A stretch of 64,000 nucleotides of DNA from Massilia sp. UMI-21 (GCA_015277795.1 CP063848.1:4960001-5024000), one strand, 5' to 3'. Numbered from the stretch's first letter, positions 53,398 to 62,694 are shown. Notes: generated by a model not told the origin, from the letters alone. Translations and numbers: made by a program.

Positions 53398-54987
53398 TCA
53401 CCTTTCCTTGTCTTCTTCCTTCTCGGCCTTCTGGCGCGCCTTCAGCGCGCGTTCGCGCGCATCGATGACGGCCTGGTCATAGAACGACACATCGCCCGCC
53501 TTGCGCGCCAGCTCGAGCTGCGCCACCGCCGCCGGCAGTGCGCCGGAGATCGCATACGATTCCGCCAGCGCCATGTGCTGCAAGGCGATCTTGCCCTGCT
53601 TCGAATAGGCGCGTGCCAGCATGTCATGCAGCTTGCCGTCTTCGCGGTAGAGCTGGGTCTGCTCACGCAGGTAACGGGTGGCCTCGTCGTATTTCGCGGT
53701 GGCGATCAAGGCCTCGCCATACTGGTGGGCGATGGCGCGCGACAGCGGAAAGCGCTGGCGCGCCGCATCGGCCTCTTTCAGCGCCTCCTGGGCGGCCGCC
53801 GGCGGCTGGCCCGGGGCCAGCTTGATCTCGATGGACATGCCGGCGAACATCGCCGCGCCGTCGCCCGCGGTGGACGCCACCGACAGCACGCCCTCCTTCG
53901 GCTTCACGGTGGCGCGCGCCTTGTCGAGCCAGTCCTGCGCCTGGGCGAGCTTCCCTTCGCGCAGCGCCAGCACGGCCAGGCCGTACTGCGCGCCGGCCTG
54001 CAGCTGGCGATGCGACTCCTTCAATTGGGTCTCGAGCGCGGTCCGGGTGTCGCGGCGCCCGCTGACGCTCTCGTCCTGCAGCACGCGGGCACGCGCGCGC
54101 ACCAGCTGGAAGTCGAGGTTGTCCACCCGCGCTTTCTTGGGAATCGCGCGGATACGCGCCTGCATGTCGACCAGGCGCTCGGCCGTCAGCGGGTGGCTGC
54201 TCAGGTGGGCCAGGTGGGCGGGAATATCGCCGGCCAGCTTGCTGGCGCTTTGCAGGCGCTTGAAGAAGCCCACCATGCCGGTCACGTCGTAGCCGCCGGC
54301 GCCCATGATCTGGAAACCGACGCGGTCGGCCTCGCGCTCGGCGTCGCGGCTGAAATTGAGCTGGCGCTGCACGGCCAGGCCCTGGCCGCCCATCAGCACG
54401 CCCATCGCGGCATCCGGGCTCGACTTGGCGGCTAGCGCGGCCAGGATCATCGCCGCCAGCGGCAACAGCACATCCTGCTTCTGCTGCCCCAGCATGCGGG
54501 CGATATGGCGCTGCGATACGTGGCCGATCTCGTGCGCCATCACGCCGGCCAGCTCGGACTCGTTCTGCGCCGCCACGATCAGGCCCGTATGCGCCGCAAT
54601 GAAGCCGCCCGGCAGCGCGAACGCGTTCAGGGCGGTATCGCGCATGGCGAAGAAGGAAAAATCGGCATTGGTCTCGCCGCGCGCACCCGGCGCGGCCGCG
54701 ACCAGCGCATTGCCGAGATTGTTCAGGTATTCGATGATCGGATCGTCGTCGAGGTAGGCGGGATCGCGCCGGACGTCGAGCATGATCTCCTCGCCGAGCT
54801 TGCGCTCGAGCACGGGCGACAAGTCCTGGCGTGCGCTGTCGCCGAGCGTGGGCAAGCGGAAATTGTCTGGCTTCTGCAGGGGCTCGGCGGGTGCGGCAAT
54901 GGCAAAAGCGGCCGCCGTGCACAAGGCCAGGGCGGTCAACGCAGGGCGCCAGCGGCGCGCCGATGCTGGGCTGGGAGCGTATTTCAC
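53398..54987 (-). CDS. M48-family metalloprotease with TPR region (BepA-like)
   Basis: A 529-residue exported protein. After a signal peptide (cleavage near A-I-A-A-P) comes an M48 domain with H-E-I-G-H (about 152) and the third zinc-ligand Glu in A-E-R-E-A-D-R-V-G-F; the C-terminal half consists of helical TPR-like repeats. This layout matches BepA/YfgC, a periplasmic protease-chaperone for outer membrane assembly. The GTG at 54987 starts directly before the signal peptide, whereas an upstream ATG would add a hydrophilic leader overlapping the moaC promoter. Divergent from moaC. Confidence 0.85.
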   Translation of the reverse strand: MKYAPSPASARRWRPALTALALCTAAAFAIAAPAEPLQKPDNFRLPTLGDSARQDLSPVLERKLGEEIMLDVRRDPAYLDDDPIIEYLNNLGNALVAAAPGARGETNADFSFFAMRDTALNAFALPGGFIAAHTGLIVAAQNESELAGVMAHEIGHVSQRHIARMLGQQKQDVLLPLAAMILAALAAKSSPDAAMGVLMGGQGLAVQRQLNFSRDAEREADRVGFQIMGAGGYDVTGMVGFFKRLQSASKLAGDIPAHLAHLSSHPLTAERLVDMQARIRAIPKKARVDNLDFQLVRARARVLQDESVSGRRDTRTALETQLKESHRQLQAGAQYGLAVLALREGKLAQAQDWLDKARATVKPKEGVLSVASTAGDGAAMFAGMSIEIKLAPGQPPAAAQEALKEADAARQRFPLSRAIAHQYGEALIATAKYDEATRYLREQTQLYREDGKLHDMLARAYSKQGKIALQHMALAESYAISGALPAAVAQLELARKAGDVSFYDQAVIDARERALKARQKAEKEEDKER

Positions 54988-55057
54988 AATGCTATGATAC
55001 CCCCATCCGCCGCCGCGTTGCGGCCGGCGGCATACTTTGTTCCTCAACCTTGACACC

Positions 55058-55570
55058 ATGGCAATGAGCACTTCCCACCCGAGCACAGATCAGCTGACCC
55101 ACTTCGATGCCACCGGCCAGGCCCACATGGTCGACGTCGGCGCCAAGCAGGACACCCACCGCATCGCCGTCGCGGCCGGCACCATCCGCATGAAGCCGGA
55201 AACCCTGGCGCTGATCCAGTCCGGCAATGCGAAAAAGGGCGACGTCATCGGGATCGCCCGCATCGCCGCGATCATGGCCTCGAAGCGCACCGGCGACCTG
55301 GTGCCGCTATGCCACCCGCTGCCGATCACGCGGGTGGCGGTGGATTTCGAAGTGGATGCGGCTGCTTCCAGCGTACATTGCCGGGCGCAGGTCGAGACCA
55401 TCGGCAAGACCGGGGTGGAAATGGAAGCGCTGACCGCCGTGCAGGTCGGACTGCTGACCATCTACGACATGTGCAAGGCGGTGGACCGCGGCATGGTGAT
55501 GACCAATGTGCGGGTGCTGGAGAAGCACGGCGGCAAGTCCGGGGACTGGACTGCGCAAGCCGACCGCTGA
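55058..55570 (+). CDS. moaC: Cyclic pyranopterin monophosphate synthase
   Basis: A 170-residue Moa[35 protein letters not shown] and [16 protein letters not shown] are the family blocks, including the catalytic Lys and His. It makes cyclic pyranopterin monophosphate in molybdenum cofactor synthesis. The ATG at 55058 is one of three closely spaced starts (55037, 55058, 55064). No other moa gene is in the window. Confidence 0.93.
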   Translation: MAMSTSHPSTDQLTHFDATGQAHMVDVGAKQDTHRIAVAAGTIRMKPETLALIQSGNAKKGDVIGIARIAAIMASKRTGDLVPLCHPLPITRVAVDFEVDAAASSVHCRAQVETIGKTGVEMEALTAVQVGLLTIYDMCKAVDRGMVMTNVRVLEKHGGKSGDWTAQADR

Positions 55571-55619
55571 CGGCCAGCTGCGCTGCGCCGGCCTGTTCAG
55601 TTACCTGGAGCGCTCAAGC

Positions 55620-56024
55620 TCATGGGGCGGTCAGCCTCAGCTTGCGGCCAACGTGCAATTCCTTGGGATCGTTGACGTTATTCCATTTCGCCAGGTCGCC
55701 ATGGTTGATCGCGTTTTTCTCCGCGATGCTCCACAGCGTGTCGCCCTTTTCCACCATGTACATGCCGTCGCCGCTGCCTTCCGTCGCGCCGGCAACCGAT
55801 GAGCCCGACGAGCCCGATGCAGGTGCGGGTTCAGGCATGCTTGTCGCTGCCGGCGCGGCCTCCGTCTCCATCGTGGCAGGCGGCATGCTTGCTGGCGGGG
55901 TAGTCGTGGTCGTCTCGGCAGGTGTTACCACGACAGGTTCCGGTGCCACCGGCACAGGTTCGTCTTTTTTACAGGCGGCCAGCAAAGGAATGCAAGCGAG
56001 TGCGGTGAGTAGTGTTGTTTTCAT
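55620..56024 (-). CDS. LysM-domain lipoprotein
   Basis: A 134-residue protein whose leader ends P-L-L-A-A-C-K-K, a lipobox. A Pro/Thr/Ala-rich spacer (residues about 25-85) leads to a C-terminal LysM domain: Y-M-V-E-K-G-D-T-L-W-S-I-A-E-K and L-H-V-G-R-K-L-R-L. It would anchor in a membrane and bind peptidoglycan. The ATG at 56024 has GGAGG upstream. Convergent with moaC. Confidence 0.88.
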   Translation of the reverse strand: MKTTLLTALACIPLLAACKKDEPVPVAPEPVVVTPAETTTTTPPASMPPATMETEAAPAATSMPEPAPASGSSGSSVAGATEGSGDGMYMVEKGDTLWSIAEKNAINHGDLAKWNNVNDPKELHVGRKLRLTAP

Positions 56025-56318
56025 ATCGACCTCCATCAGTTAATTGAAAGGAGCTGCCGTCACATGACAGCAATGCGCCGCCGGCTCGACCATGCCAGGC
56101 GGCACCGGATAACGCCCATACGTATGACAGTATGCGCCGTGACTAAAAAATCAAGAACCATTCTGCTAATTTTCTTCGATCTTCATGCATCTTTCGTTAA
56201 AAACTTCGAATGCTCGAGATCGGCACTTGTGCGCGAACGGGCAGGCTGCAGGCGCCGCTCGAATTCCCTTCAATATTCACCATGATAATGGGGGCGTTGA
56301 GGAACCAAATAAACTGAT

Positions 56319-57035
56319 ATGATGCCGCCTTTTGCCCTGCCGAGGGCGAGCCAGACTCAGCATCAAATGATCACCGCACCGACACGGGAACTCACGCCGC
56401 AGGATGTCGAGTTCGAGACGATGAACCTGCAGGTCGGCGTTCGCCTGCAGGTGACGGCCTACCGCCACCTGAAGCCCGCCCAGTATTTCTCGACCCTGAT
56501 CGGCTACGCCAAGGACGAGTACCTCATCATCAAGATCCCCACCGAGAATGGGGCGCCGATCGCCATGACGGAAGGCGACCCGCTGACGATCCGGGTGTTC
56601 TCGGGGGTGAACGTGTGCTCGTTCGCATGCTCGGTCGAGCGGGTGTTTCCGCGGCCGCTGAACTACGTCCACCTGTCCTTCCCGACGGCGATCCAGGGCA
56701 CCAGCCTGCGCGGCGCGATGCGGGTCAAGGCCGAGATTCCGGCACGCGCGGCCAGGGTCGGAGACGATGGCTCGCTACTTGCCTGCATGCTGACCAACGT
56801 GTCGGTGACGGGAGCGCGGATCGAATCCGCCTATCCGCTGCCGCCCGGCAGCGAGCTCCTGACGCTGGCCTTCACGCTGGCGACCCCGCCTGCGAACGAG
56901 GGCGTGCCGGTCGAGACCCGGGCTGCGGTCAGGAACATGACGGTCGCCCGGCCGGCGCCGGACCAGCCCGACGTCTACACCTATGGCGTCCAGTTCGTCG
57001 ACCTCGATCCCATGCACTATGAGATAGCCCCCTGA
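56319..57035 (+). CDS. PilZ-domain flagellar-brake-like protein, 3' end replaced by IS
   Basis: A 238-residue protein as it stands. The N-terminal half resembles the YcgR-N (PilZN) domain, and a PilZ domain follows with R-G-A-M-R (RxxxR box) and L-T-N-V-S-V-T-G-A-R-I (D/NxSxxG box), the c-di-GMP sites. Residues up to Tyr 234 are native; E-I-A-P and the TGA come from an IS2-like element inserted at 57020. Joining across the IS at the 4-base duplication restores 19 further codons ending at 58450, giving about 253 residues. The c-di-GMP boxes are untouched, so binding may persist without the tail. Confidence 0.88.
   Translation: MMPPFALPRASQTQHQMITAPTRELTPQDVEFETMNLQVGVRLQVTAYRHLKPAQYFSTLIGYAKDEYLIIKIPTENGAPIAMTEGDPLTIRVFSGVNVCSFACSVERVFPRPLNYVHLSFPTAIQGTSLRGAMRVKAEIPARAARVGDDGSLLACMLTNVSVTGARIESAYPLPPGSELLTLAFTLATPPANEGVPVETRAAVRNMTVARPAPDQPDVYTYGVQFVDLDPMHYEIAP
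57016..57019. repeat. IS target-site duplication, left copy
   Basis: ACTA here and at 58386-58389 flank the element exactly, as expected of a recent IS2-group insertion. Removing one copy and the IS restores the PilZ reading frame. Confidence 0.8.
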
Positions 57036-57083
57036 TTCACCAGACACGGTCGGTGCGGTATCCTTACGGATAGGAATACGACT

Positions 57084-57479
57084 GTGAATATGACTAGGAA
57101 CAACCAAACCATCGAAGTAGTGACAGTGTCCGAGGAGCGGCGCCGTCGCTGGTCAGTGCAGGAGAAAGCTGCACTGGTCAAGGAAACGTACGAGCTGGGG
57201 ATGAGCGTATCGCTGGTCGCTCGCAAGCACGGCATCAGTGCCAGCCAGCTGTTCAATTGGCGCAAGCTGGAACGCGCGGGCGCCCTGGTGGCCGTCCAGT
57301 CAGGCGAGTCGGTGGTGCCGGCAAGCGAACTGGCTGCCGCGCGCGCCCAGATCGCACAACTGCAGCGCATGCTCGGCAAGAAGACGATGGAGGCGGAAAT
57401 CCTGCGCGAAGCGGTCGAGGTAGCGCGCGAAAAAAAGTGGATTGCGCGCTCACCCTTATTGGACAAGGACGGCCAGTGA
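57084..57479 (+). CDS. IS2-group transposase OrfA (HTH)
   Basis: A 131-residue OrfA with an N-terminal helix-turn-helix ([26 protein letters not shown]) and a C-terminal leucine-zipper-like stretch. The GTG at 57084 has AGGAA seven bases away; an ATG at 57090 is possible. Near its end seven A (57430-57436) form a slippery site for the -1 shift into OrfB. Confidence 0.88.
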   Translation: MNMTRNNQTIEVVTVSEERRRRWSVQEKAALVKETYELGMSVSLVARKHGISASQLFNWRKLERAGALVAVQSGESVVPASELAAARAQIAQLQRMLGKKTMEAEILREAVEVAREKKWIARSPLLDKDGQ

Positions 57480-58348
57480 AGCCGGTCTGCGCTGTCCTTG
57501 GTGTAGCGCGCTCGAACGTGATTGATCGCCTTGCGCGTCCTGCGGACTGGATCGACGGTCGCACCTTGATCAGGCTTAACCCGGTTGCTGACGCGATGAT
57601 TGCGGACGCCGTACGTGCCGAGATCACGGCATTGCCGACTTACGGCTATCGCCGCGCCGGCGCCCTGGTGAACCGCACGCGCAGCCTGATGGGCCTGCGG
57701 CCCGTCAATCACAAGCGCATGTACCGTGTGATGAAAGCAGAGGGTTTGCTGCTGCCAAAGTCGCCCAAGCGCCGGGACAGCGGCCGCGCTCATGATGGCA
57801 AGGTAGCCGTCGAGGAATCGAACCAGCGCTGGTGTTCGGACGGCTTCGAGATCGCCTGCGACAACGGCGATGTCGTGACGGGCGTATTCATGAAGGATTG
57901 CTGTGACCGCGAGATCATCGCCTGGCGTGCCTGGATTGGCCGCGGCCTGCCAGGAGAACCGGTGCGCGACATGATGATCGAGGCGGTAGAGGCACGCTTC
58001 GGAAGCACAAACGAGCGGGCGATTACGCTTGAATTCTTGAGCGACAACGGCGGCGCTTTCCGGGCAATTGAAACGCACGCCTTGGCACATGAACTGGGCA
58101 TCAAGCCGGTGCACACGCCTGTCAACAGCCCGCAATCGAACGGCATGGCCGAGAGCTTCGTGAACACGTTTAAACGCGATTACGTCGGCGACATGGACCG
58201 GCGTGACGGCGCCGTCGTGCTGGCCCAGCTGCCCGACGCCTTCAGGCATTTCAACGAGGTGCATCCTCACTCGGCGCTGCGCTATAAATCGCCGCGCATG
58301 TTTAGAAAAGAGCGACCGCGTCAGGCTCTGGAAACTGACGCTAACTAA
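57476..58348 (+). CDS. IS2-group transposase OrfB (DDE integrase domain)
   Basis: A 290-residue DDE domain in the -1 frame relative to OrfA. The triad positions are visible: Asp in W-C-S-D-G-F-E, Asp in F-L-S-D-N-G-G-A-F and Glu in [14 protein letters not shown]. An upstream helix-turn-helix-like I-N-K-R-like K-R-M-Y-R-V-M segment is also typical. It can start at the GTG at 57476, which overlaps the OrfA stop, or be made as an OrfAB fusion through the A7 slip at 57430. No internal stop is seen, so it looks functional. Confidence 0.88.
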   Translation: MKPVCAVLGVARSNVIDRLARPADWIDGRTLIRLNPVADAMIADAVRAEITALPTYGYRRAGALVNRTRSLMGLRPVNHKRMYRVMKAEGLLLPKSPKRRDSGRAHDGKVAVEESNQRWCSDGFEIACDNGDVVTGVFMKDCCDREIIAWRAWIGRGLPGEPVRDMMIEAVEARFGSTNERAITLEFLSDNGGAFRAIETHALAHELGIKPVHTPVNSPQSNGMAESFVNTFKRDYVGDMDRRDGAVVLAQLPDAFRHFNEVHPHSALRYKSPRMFRKERPRQALETDAN

Positions 58349-58385
58349 GCATCAGGCTGTGTCCGGGAATAGCGGGGCAAGATCA

Positions 58386-58450
58386 ACTACACGCTGCTCC
58401 AGAACATGACCTACGAGGCATTGCTGGCAGACCGGCTCAAGATCGTCTAG
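58386..58450 (+). pseudogene. Displaced 3' end of the PilZ gene
   Basis: After the right ACTA copy (58386-58389) the frame T-L-L-Q-N-M-T-Y-E-A-L-L-A-D-R-L-K-I-V and TAG continues the PilZ reading exactly. It has no start of its own. It is the clearest evidence that the IS moved in after the gene was intact. Confidence 0.82.
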
Positions 58451-58603
58451 CCGCCCCCCCGCCGGAACGGGACCGTGGCATCCAGTCGTCCTGGAGAGCC
58501 TGGCGGCGGCGCCTGTCAGCGCGGGCAAGTCGGGCTTGAACCGGCAATCCAGGCCGCTCGAGCATTCGACAGTCTCGCGGAACACGCTATCCGGCCCGGG
58601 AGT

Positions 58604-58619
58604 TTTACCTCATGGTAAA
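58604..58619. promoter_or_regulatory. TTTACC-GGTAAA dyad before the S9 peptidase gene
   Basis: TTTACC-tcat-GGTAAA is a perfect 6-bp inverted repeat in the 227-base gap 5' of the peptidase gene. It could be an operator; nothing else is recognisable in that gap. Confidence 0.35.
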
Positions 58620-58677
58620 TTGCTGGCCTGCGTGCACGGCGTCCTGCCGCGCACCGTGACGACTACAAGGATGGAGC

Positions 58678-60783
58678 ATGAATCTTCGTTTGCCGAGTTT
58701 ACTGCCGGGATGCCGGATCAGCTTACTACCGGTCGCGGCAGCGACCCTGGCCGCCACCAGCGCAATGGCCGCGCCACGCGGCTTTACCGTGGAAGACCTG
58801 GTTAACATGGAACGGGTGGGCAGCCCGGCCGTGTCGCCCGACGCCAGTCGCGTCGTCTACACCGTGCGCAGCACGGACATCAAGAAGAACCGCGGCCACA
58901 CCGAGCTGTGGATGGTCGACCTGGGCGCCGCCAATCCGGCGCCGCAGCGCCTGACCGAGCACAGCGCGAGCAGCACCGAACCGGAATGGTCGGCCTCCGG
59001 CGACGCCGTGTATTTCCTGTCGACCCGCTCGGGCTCGTCGCAGGTGTGGCGACTCCCGATTGCAGGCGGCAAGGCCGGCAAGCCGGTGAAGGTGACCGAC
59101 TTGCCGCTCGACGTCGAGAGCTTCCGCGTGGCGCCGAGCGGCGACCGCGTGGCGATGAGCCTGTCGGTATTCCGCGATTGCGCCGACCTGGCCTGCACCA
59201 AACAGCGCCTCGATGCGGAAGAAAAAGACAAGGCTAGCGGCAAGCTGTACGACCGCCTGTTCGTGCGCCACTGGGACACCTGGCGCGATGGCCGCAACAA
59301 CGTGCTGTTCTCGGCGCCGCTCGACCGTAGCGGCAAGCTCGGCGGCGCCCCGGTGAGCCTGTCCGGCGCGCTCGATGGCGACGTGCCCTCGAAGCCTTTC
59401 GGCGACCGCGAGGAATTCCGCTTCAGCCCGGACGGCAAGAGCCTCGTGTTCGCAGCCCGCATCGCCGGCAAGACCGAAGCCTGGTCGACCAACTTCGACC
59501 TGTACACCGTGCCGGCCGCGGGCGGCGCCGCGCCGCGCAACCTGACGCCGGACAACCCGGCCTGGGATACCAAGGGCGTGTACTCGCCCGATGGCGGCAC
59601 GCTCGCCTACCTGGCGATGGCCCGTCCCGGCTTCGAGGCCGACCGCTACCAGATCATGCTGATGGACGTGGCCAGCGGCCAGAAGCGCAAGCTGGCCGCC
59701 GACTGGGACCGTTCGGCCGGCAGCCTGCAGTGGCGCGCCGACGGCAAGGCCCTGATCGTCGATGCCGAAGACCTGGGCCAGCACCGCCTGTTCTCGATTG
59801 ACGTCGCCAGCGGCAAGGTCACCGCGTTGACCGGCAAGGGCGCGGTGGGCGGCTTCGATGTGCGCGGCGATACCGTCGCCTACACCCAGGCCAACCTGGC
59901 CTCGGGCGCGCAGCTGTTCACGATGAAACTGGGCGGCCAGCCCACGCAGCCCACGCAGTTGACCAAGCTGAACGCCGAACGCCTGGCCGACGTGCGCTGG
60001 GGCCAGTACGAGCAGTTCAGCTTTGCCGGCGCCAACGGCGATACCGTCCATGGCTACGTGATGAAACCCTGGAATGCCGAGCCGGGCAAGAAATACCCGG
60101 TGGCCTTCCTGGTGCACGGCGGCCCGCAGGGCAGCTTCGGCAACGGCTGGAGCTACCGCTGGAATCCGCAGGTATATGCGGGCGCCGGCTATGCCACCGT
60201 GTTCATCGACTTCCACGGCTCGACCGGCTACGGCCAGAAGTTCACCGACTCGATCAGCGGCGACTGGGGCGGCAAGCCGCTCGAGGACCTCCAGAAGGGC
60301 CTGGCTGCGGCGGTGCAAAAGTACCCATGGCTCGACCGCGAGCGCAGCTGTGCGCTGGGCGCGTCCTATGGCGGCTACATGATGAACTGGATCGCCGGCA
60401 ACTGGAACGACGGCTTCCGCTGCCTGGTGAACCACGACGGCGTGTTCGACAGCCGCGGCATGGCCTACTCGACCGAGGAACAATGGTTCACCGACTGGGA
60501 AAACGGCGGCGCCTATTTCGCAGTGCCGGACAATCACGAGCGCTTCAATCCGGTGCTCCACGTGAACAAGTGGAAAACGCCGATGCTGGTGATCCAGGGC
60601 GACCTCGATTTCCGCATTCCCACCGCGCAGGCCCTGTCGACCTTCACCGCGCTGCAACGCAAGGGCATCGACAGCCAGTTGCTGGTGTTCCCGGACGAGA
60701 ACCACTGGGTGCTCAAGCCGGCGAACTCGCTGCAGTGGCATCACACGGTGGTGAACTGGCTGGATCGTTATTTGAAACGGTAA
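58678..60783 (+). CDS. S9-family peptidase (prolyl oligopeptidase/acylaminoacyl type)
   Basis: A 701-residue exported peptidase with a signal peptide ending S-A-M-A-A. A beta-propeller region (about 40-440) precedes the alpha/beta hydrolase domain with L-V-H-G-G-P-Q, the nucleophile in G-A-S-Y-G-G-Y-M (about 563), Asp in I-Q-G-D-L-D-F-R (about 642) and His in P-D-E-N-H-W (about 674). It probably releases dipeptides or acylated residues in the periplasm. Ribosome site GGAG. A terminator follows. Confidence 0.92.
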   Translation: MNLRLPSLLPGCRISLLPVAAATLAATSAMAAPRGFTVEDLVNMERVGSPAVSPDASRVVYTVRSTDIKKNRGHTELWMVDLGAANPAPQRLTEHSASSTEPEWSASGDAVYFLSTRSGSSQVWRLPIAGGKAGKPVKVTDLPLDVESFRVAPSGDRVAMSLSVFRDCADLACTKQRLDAEEKDKASGKLYDRLFVRHWDTWRDGRNNVLFSAPLDRSGKLGGAPVSLSGALDGDVPSKPFGDREEFRFSPDGKSLVFAARIAGKTEAWSTNFDLYTVPAAGGAAPRNLTPDNPAWDTKGVYSPDGGTLAYLAMARPGFEADRYQIMLMDVASGQKRKLAADWDRSAGSLQWRADGKALIVDAEDLGQHRLFSIDVASGKVTALTGKGAVGGFDVRGDTVAYTQANLASGAQLFTMKLGGQPTQPTQLTKLNAERLADVRWGQYEQFSFAGANGDTVHGYVMKPWNAEPGKKYPVAFLVHGGPQGSFGNGWSYRWNPQVYAGAGYATVFIDFHGSTGYGQKFTDSISGDWGGKPLEDLQKGLAAAVQKYPWLDRERSCALGASYGGYMMNWIAGNWNDGFRCLVNHDGVFDSRGMAYSTEEQWFTDWENGGAYFAVPDNHERFNPVLHVNKWKTPMLVIQGDLDFRIPTAQALSTFTALQRKGIDSQLLVFPDENHWVLKPANSLQWHHTVVNWLDRYLKR

Positions 60784-60789
60784 GCGGGG

Positions 60790-60810
60790 TGCTGCCGCGG
60801 CAGCATTTTT
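60790..60810 (+). terminator. Intrinsic terminator of the S9 peptidase gene
   Basis: TGCTGCC (60790-60796) pairs with GGCAGCA (60799-60805), followed by TTTTT. It directly abuts the 3' end of the group II intron on the other strand. Confidence 0.85.
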
Positions 60811-60823
60811 CACTGTAATCGGC

Positions 60824-62415
60824 ATAGGGGCGGTCAGATAGTCTGACCGGTCCCCTGCCACACCACCCGGCATGCGGGTCCGCACCGGGCGGTTCGAGTA
60901 GTTGAGGTTAAGTGAGGCGAGGCATGCCAAGACGGTCCAAGTAGGCAATCGTCAGCACGTTGTTCAAGGCAAGCTTGCTGTTGTGCCACCAGCGGCGGCC
61001 ATTCCTGGCCATCAGCAGAGCAACATTGGGTCTCGCCCCTAGTTTCAGCAGCTCGCGGTAAATCGTCGTTCCACGCTTCCAATGCTTGAGGTGGATTGCA
61101 CGCAGTCGATGACGCATCCATTCGTCCAGCCTGTTCAAGACCTTCGGAGTCTACGCCAGACCGAAGTAGCCCTTCCATCCCAGCACGTAAGAACGCAGTC
61201 CTTCAATCACCTGTTCGATGCTCCGCCCGCCCGATCGGCGGGTAAGCTGCCTGATCTTTTGCCGAAACGCCTCCTGCGCCTTCTTCGACACCGCGCGTTT
61301 CACCTCGCCTTTCGGGGCCATCCATAGTTCATAGCCAAGAAATTTGCGGCCAAACGCTTTGGTCACTGCACTTTTCGATTCGTTGATCTTCAGGTGCAGC
61401 TTGTCGTATCGGCGCTTGAGCAGGGCCATCACCCGTTCGCCCGCCTTCTGGCTGCGTACGTACACGTTGCAGTCGTCGGCATAGCGGGCAAAGCGATGCC
61501 CCTGTCGTTCCAGCATACGATCCACCTCGTCGAGAAGCACGTTGGCCAACAGCGGCGAAAGCGGTCCGCCTTGCGGCGTTCCTTCTCCCCGTTCGACCAC
61601 CACACCACCATCCATGATGCCCGCGTTCAGATAAGCGCGCACCAGCCGGATCACTCCAGCGTCGTTCACGCGTTTCCTCAGGCGGTCGATCAGGATGTCG
61701 TGGTTGACCCGATCAAAGAACTTCGACAGATCGACGTCGACCACGGTGCGGTAGCCATCTTGCACGTACTGCTGCGCTACTAGCACGGCATCACGCGCAC
61801 GCCGGCCGGGCCGGAACCCGTGGCTGTGTTCACTAAAGGTGGGATCGATCAGCGGTTGCAGCACCTGTAGTAGTGCCTGCTGGATCAGACGGTCGGTCAC
61901 GGTGGGTATCCCCAGTTCACGCTCGCTTCCATCCGGCTTCGGAATGCCGACGCGCCTTACCGGCATGGGCCGGTACGTGCCATTCATCAGTTGCTGTCTG
62001 ATGAGAGGCCAAGCGTGCTTCAAATGCTGTCCGGTCCGGGCAATGTCCAGACCATCGACGCCTGCGGCTCCCTTGTTCACCTTCACGCGTTTCCACGCGC
62101 GTTGCATGTTATCCCTCGCGAGCGCTTGCGTGAGCAAGTCTCGCCCTGTGCCTGTCATGTCCTGTCGCGGGAGCCGTGTTTCATCGCTGGTCACTTTGGA
62201 CGAGGCTTCACCCCGCCTTACTGCGACCCGCCCCGCTGTTGCGGGCATCTGATGCTGTACACGATTCATCGACAAGTTGTTCGACACTCCTACTCGTTCG
62301 GCCCTTCGCTAAAAAAAAACTCAGCTACTACGGCCTCTGCTGACTTCTCGCTCCGATTTTTTTTCATCGTCGCCCTTTTAGGCATGAGGCGAGATCTCCC
62401 CAGGTAAGAACGCAC
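60824..62415 (-). mobile_element. Group II intron (class C-like), about 1.6 kb
   Basis: On the minus strand the element begins GTGCGTTCTTACCTGGGGAG at 62415, the GUGCG group II 5' end. Near the 3' end the stretch CCGCCCGGTGCGGACCCGC is a domain V-like hairpin (about 60858-60895), followed by a domain VI-like stem CGGTCAGA-cta-TCTGACCG, and the element ends CCCCTAT, an AY 3' end, at about 60824. It encodes a reverse transcriptase without a visible endonuclease domain, as in class C introns. The exact 3' end is inferred by motif only. Confidence 0.75.
60908..62287 (-). pseudogene. Intron-encoded reverse transcriptase/maturase, split by in-frame amber stop
   Basis: Residues 1-378 contain the RT blocks, with Y-A-D-D at 269-272, E-G-T-P-Q-G-G-P-L-S-P-L and V-D-L-S-K-F-F-D-R-V-N-H. 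At codon 379 a TAG (61153-61151) interrupts Y-F-G-L-A and T-P-K-V-L-N-R-L-D-E-W; the frame continues for 80 residues (R-H-R-L-R-A-I-H-L-K-H-W-K-R-G-T-T-I-Y-R-E-L) to TAA at 60908. In homologs a Gln normally stands there, so CAG to TAG is the likely change. The lost part is the maturase (X) and DNA-binding region. The GTG at 62287 or the ATG at 62269 may start the frame. Confidence 0.88.
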
Positions 62416-62665
62416 TCCTTCACTGCACAACCGCCGGATCTACGCCACTTCGCCTTGACCACAAGAGCTTCGCGGTTTTTGGCCCGCTCGCCCTGCTCGG
62501 CAGCGCCTTGTATCCGATTCTTGTTCATCGGCTCGCAGATTCGCTCCACGCTTCCTCCCCACGCTTGGTCGCCCTTACGCAGTTGCGCTTCGCTTCGCTC
62601 GCTGTGGTCAGCTTGCGGCGGGACTTGCACCCGCAAGAGTGCGCCCATGCTGGGCGCACCAAAAA
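62416..62665. other. Gene-free tract between the intron and the pilA terminator
   Basis: No convincing gene is seen. It contains a short CGCTTCGCTT run and two hairpins: CTTGCGG...CCGCAAG (62612-62637) and GTGCGCCCA-tgc-TGGGCGCAC (62639-62659), the latter ending in CACCA without any tRNA fold. An open frame on the minus strand is not conserved in style. It may be the intron target area or remnant DNA. Confidence 0.5.
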
Positions 62666-62668
62666 CAA

Positions 62669-62694
62669 AGAGACCGCCGAGGCGGTCTCTTTTT
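62669..62694. terminator. Bidirectional terminator downstream of pilA
   Basis: AGAGACCGCC (62669-62678) pairs with GGCGGTCTCT (62681-62690), with TTTT on the plus side and TTTGTTTTT on the minus side. It ends pilA on the minus strand. Confidence 0.8.

Larger units (their letters stand above)
57020..58385 (+). mobile_element. IS3-family element, IS2 group, 1366 bp
   Basis: The element is bounded by imperfect inverted repeats: the left end begins TGAGATAGCCCC-x-x-x-ATTC and the right end, read inward on the other strand, begins TGATCTTGCCCC-x-x-x-ATTC; both continue into G-G/A-GACAC. This matches the C-C-C-C-C-T-G-A-A-T style ends of IS2. It encodes OrfA and OrfB in overlapping frames and duplicates ACTA at the target. 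Length fits IS2 (1.33 kb). It lies in the 3' end of the PilZ gene in the same orientation. Confidence 0.85.

Noticed and set aside
62364..62648. 94-codon minus frame in the tract beside the intron
   Set aside because: Composition and lack of ribosome site or homology mark it as noise crossing the intron boundary.
62600..62661. tRNA-like 3' end (CACCA after a stem)
   Set aside because: There is no D, anticodon or T arm that folds with it; the stem is a simple hairpin.
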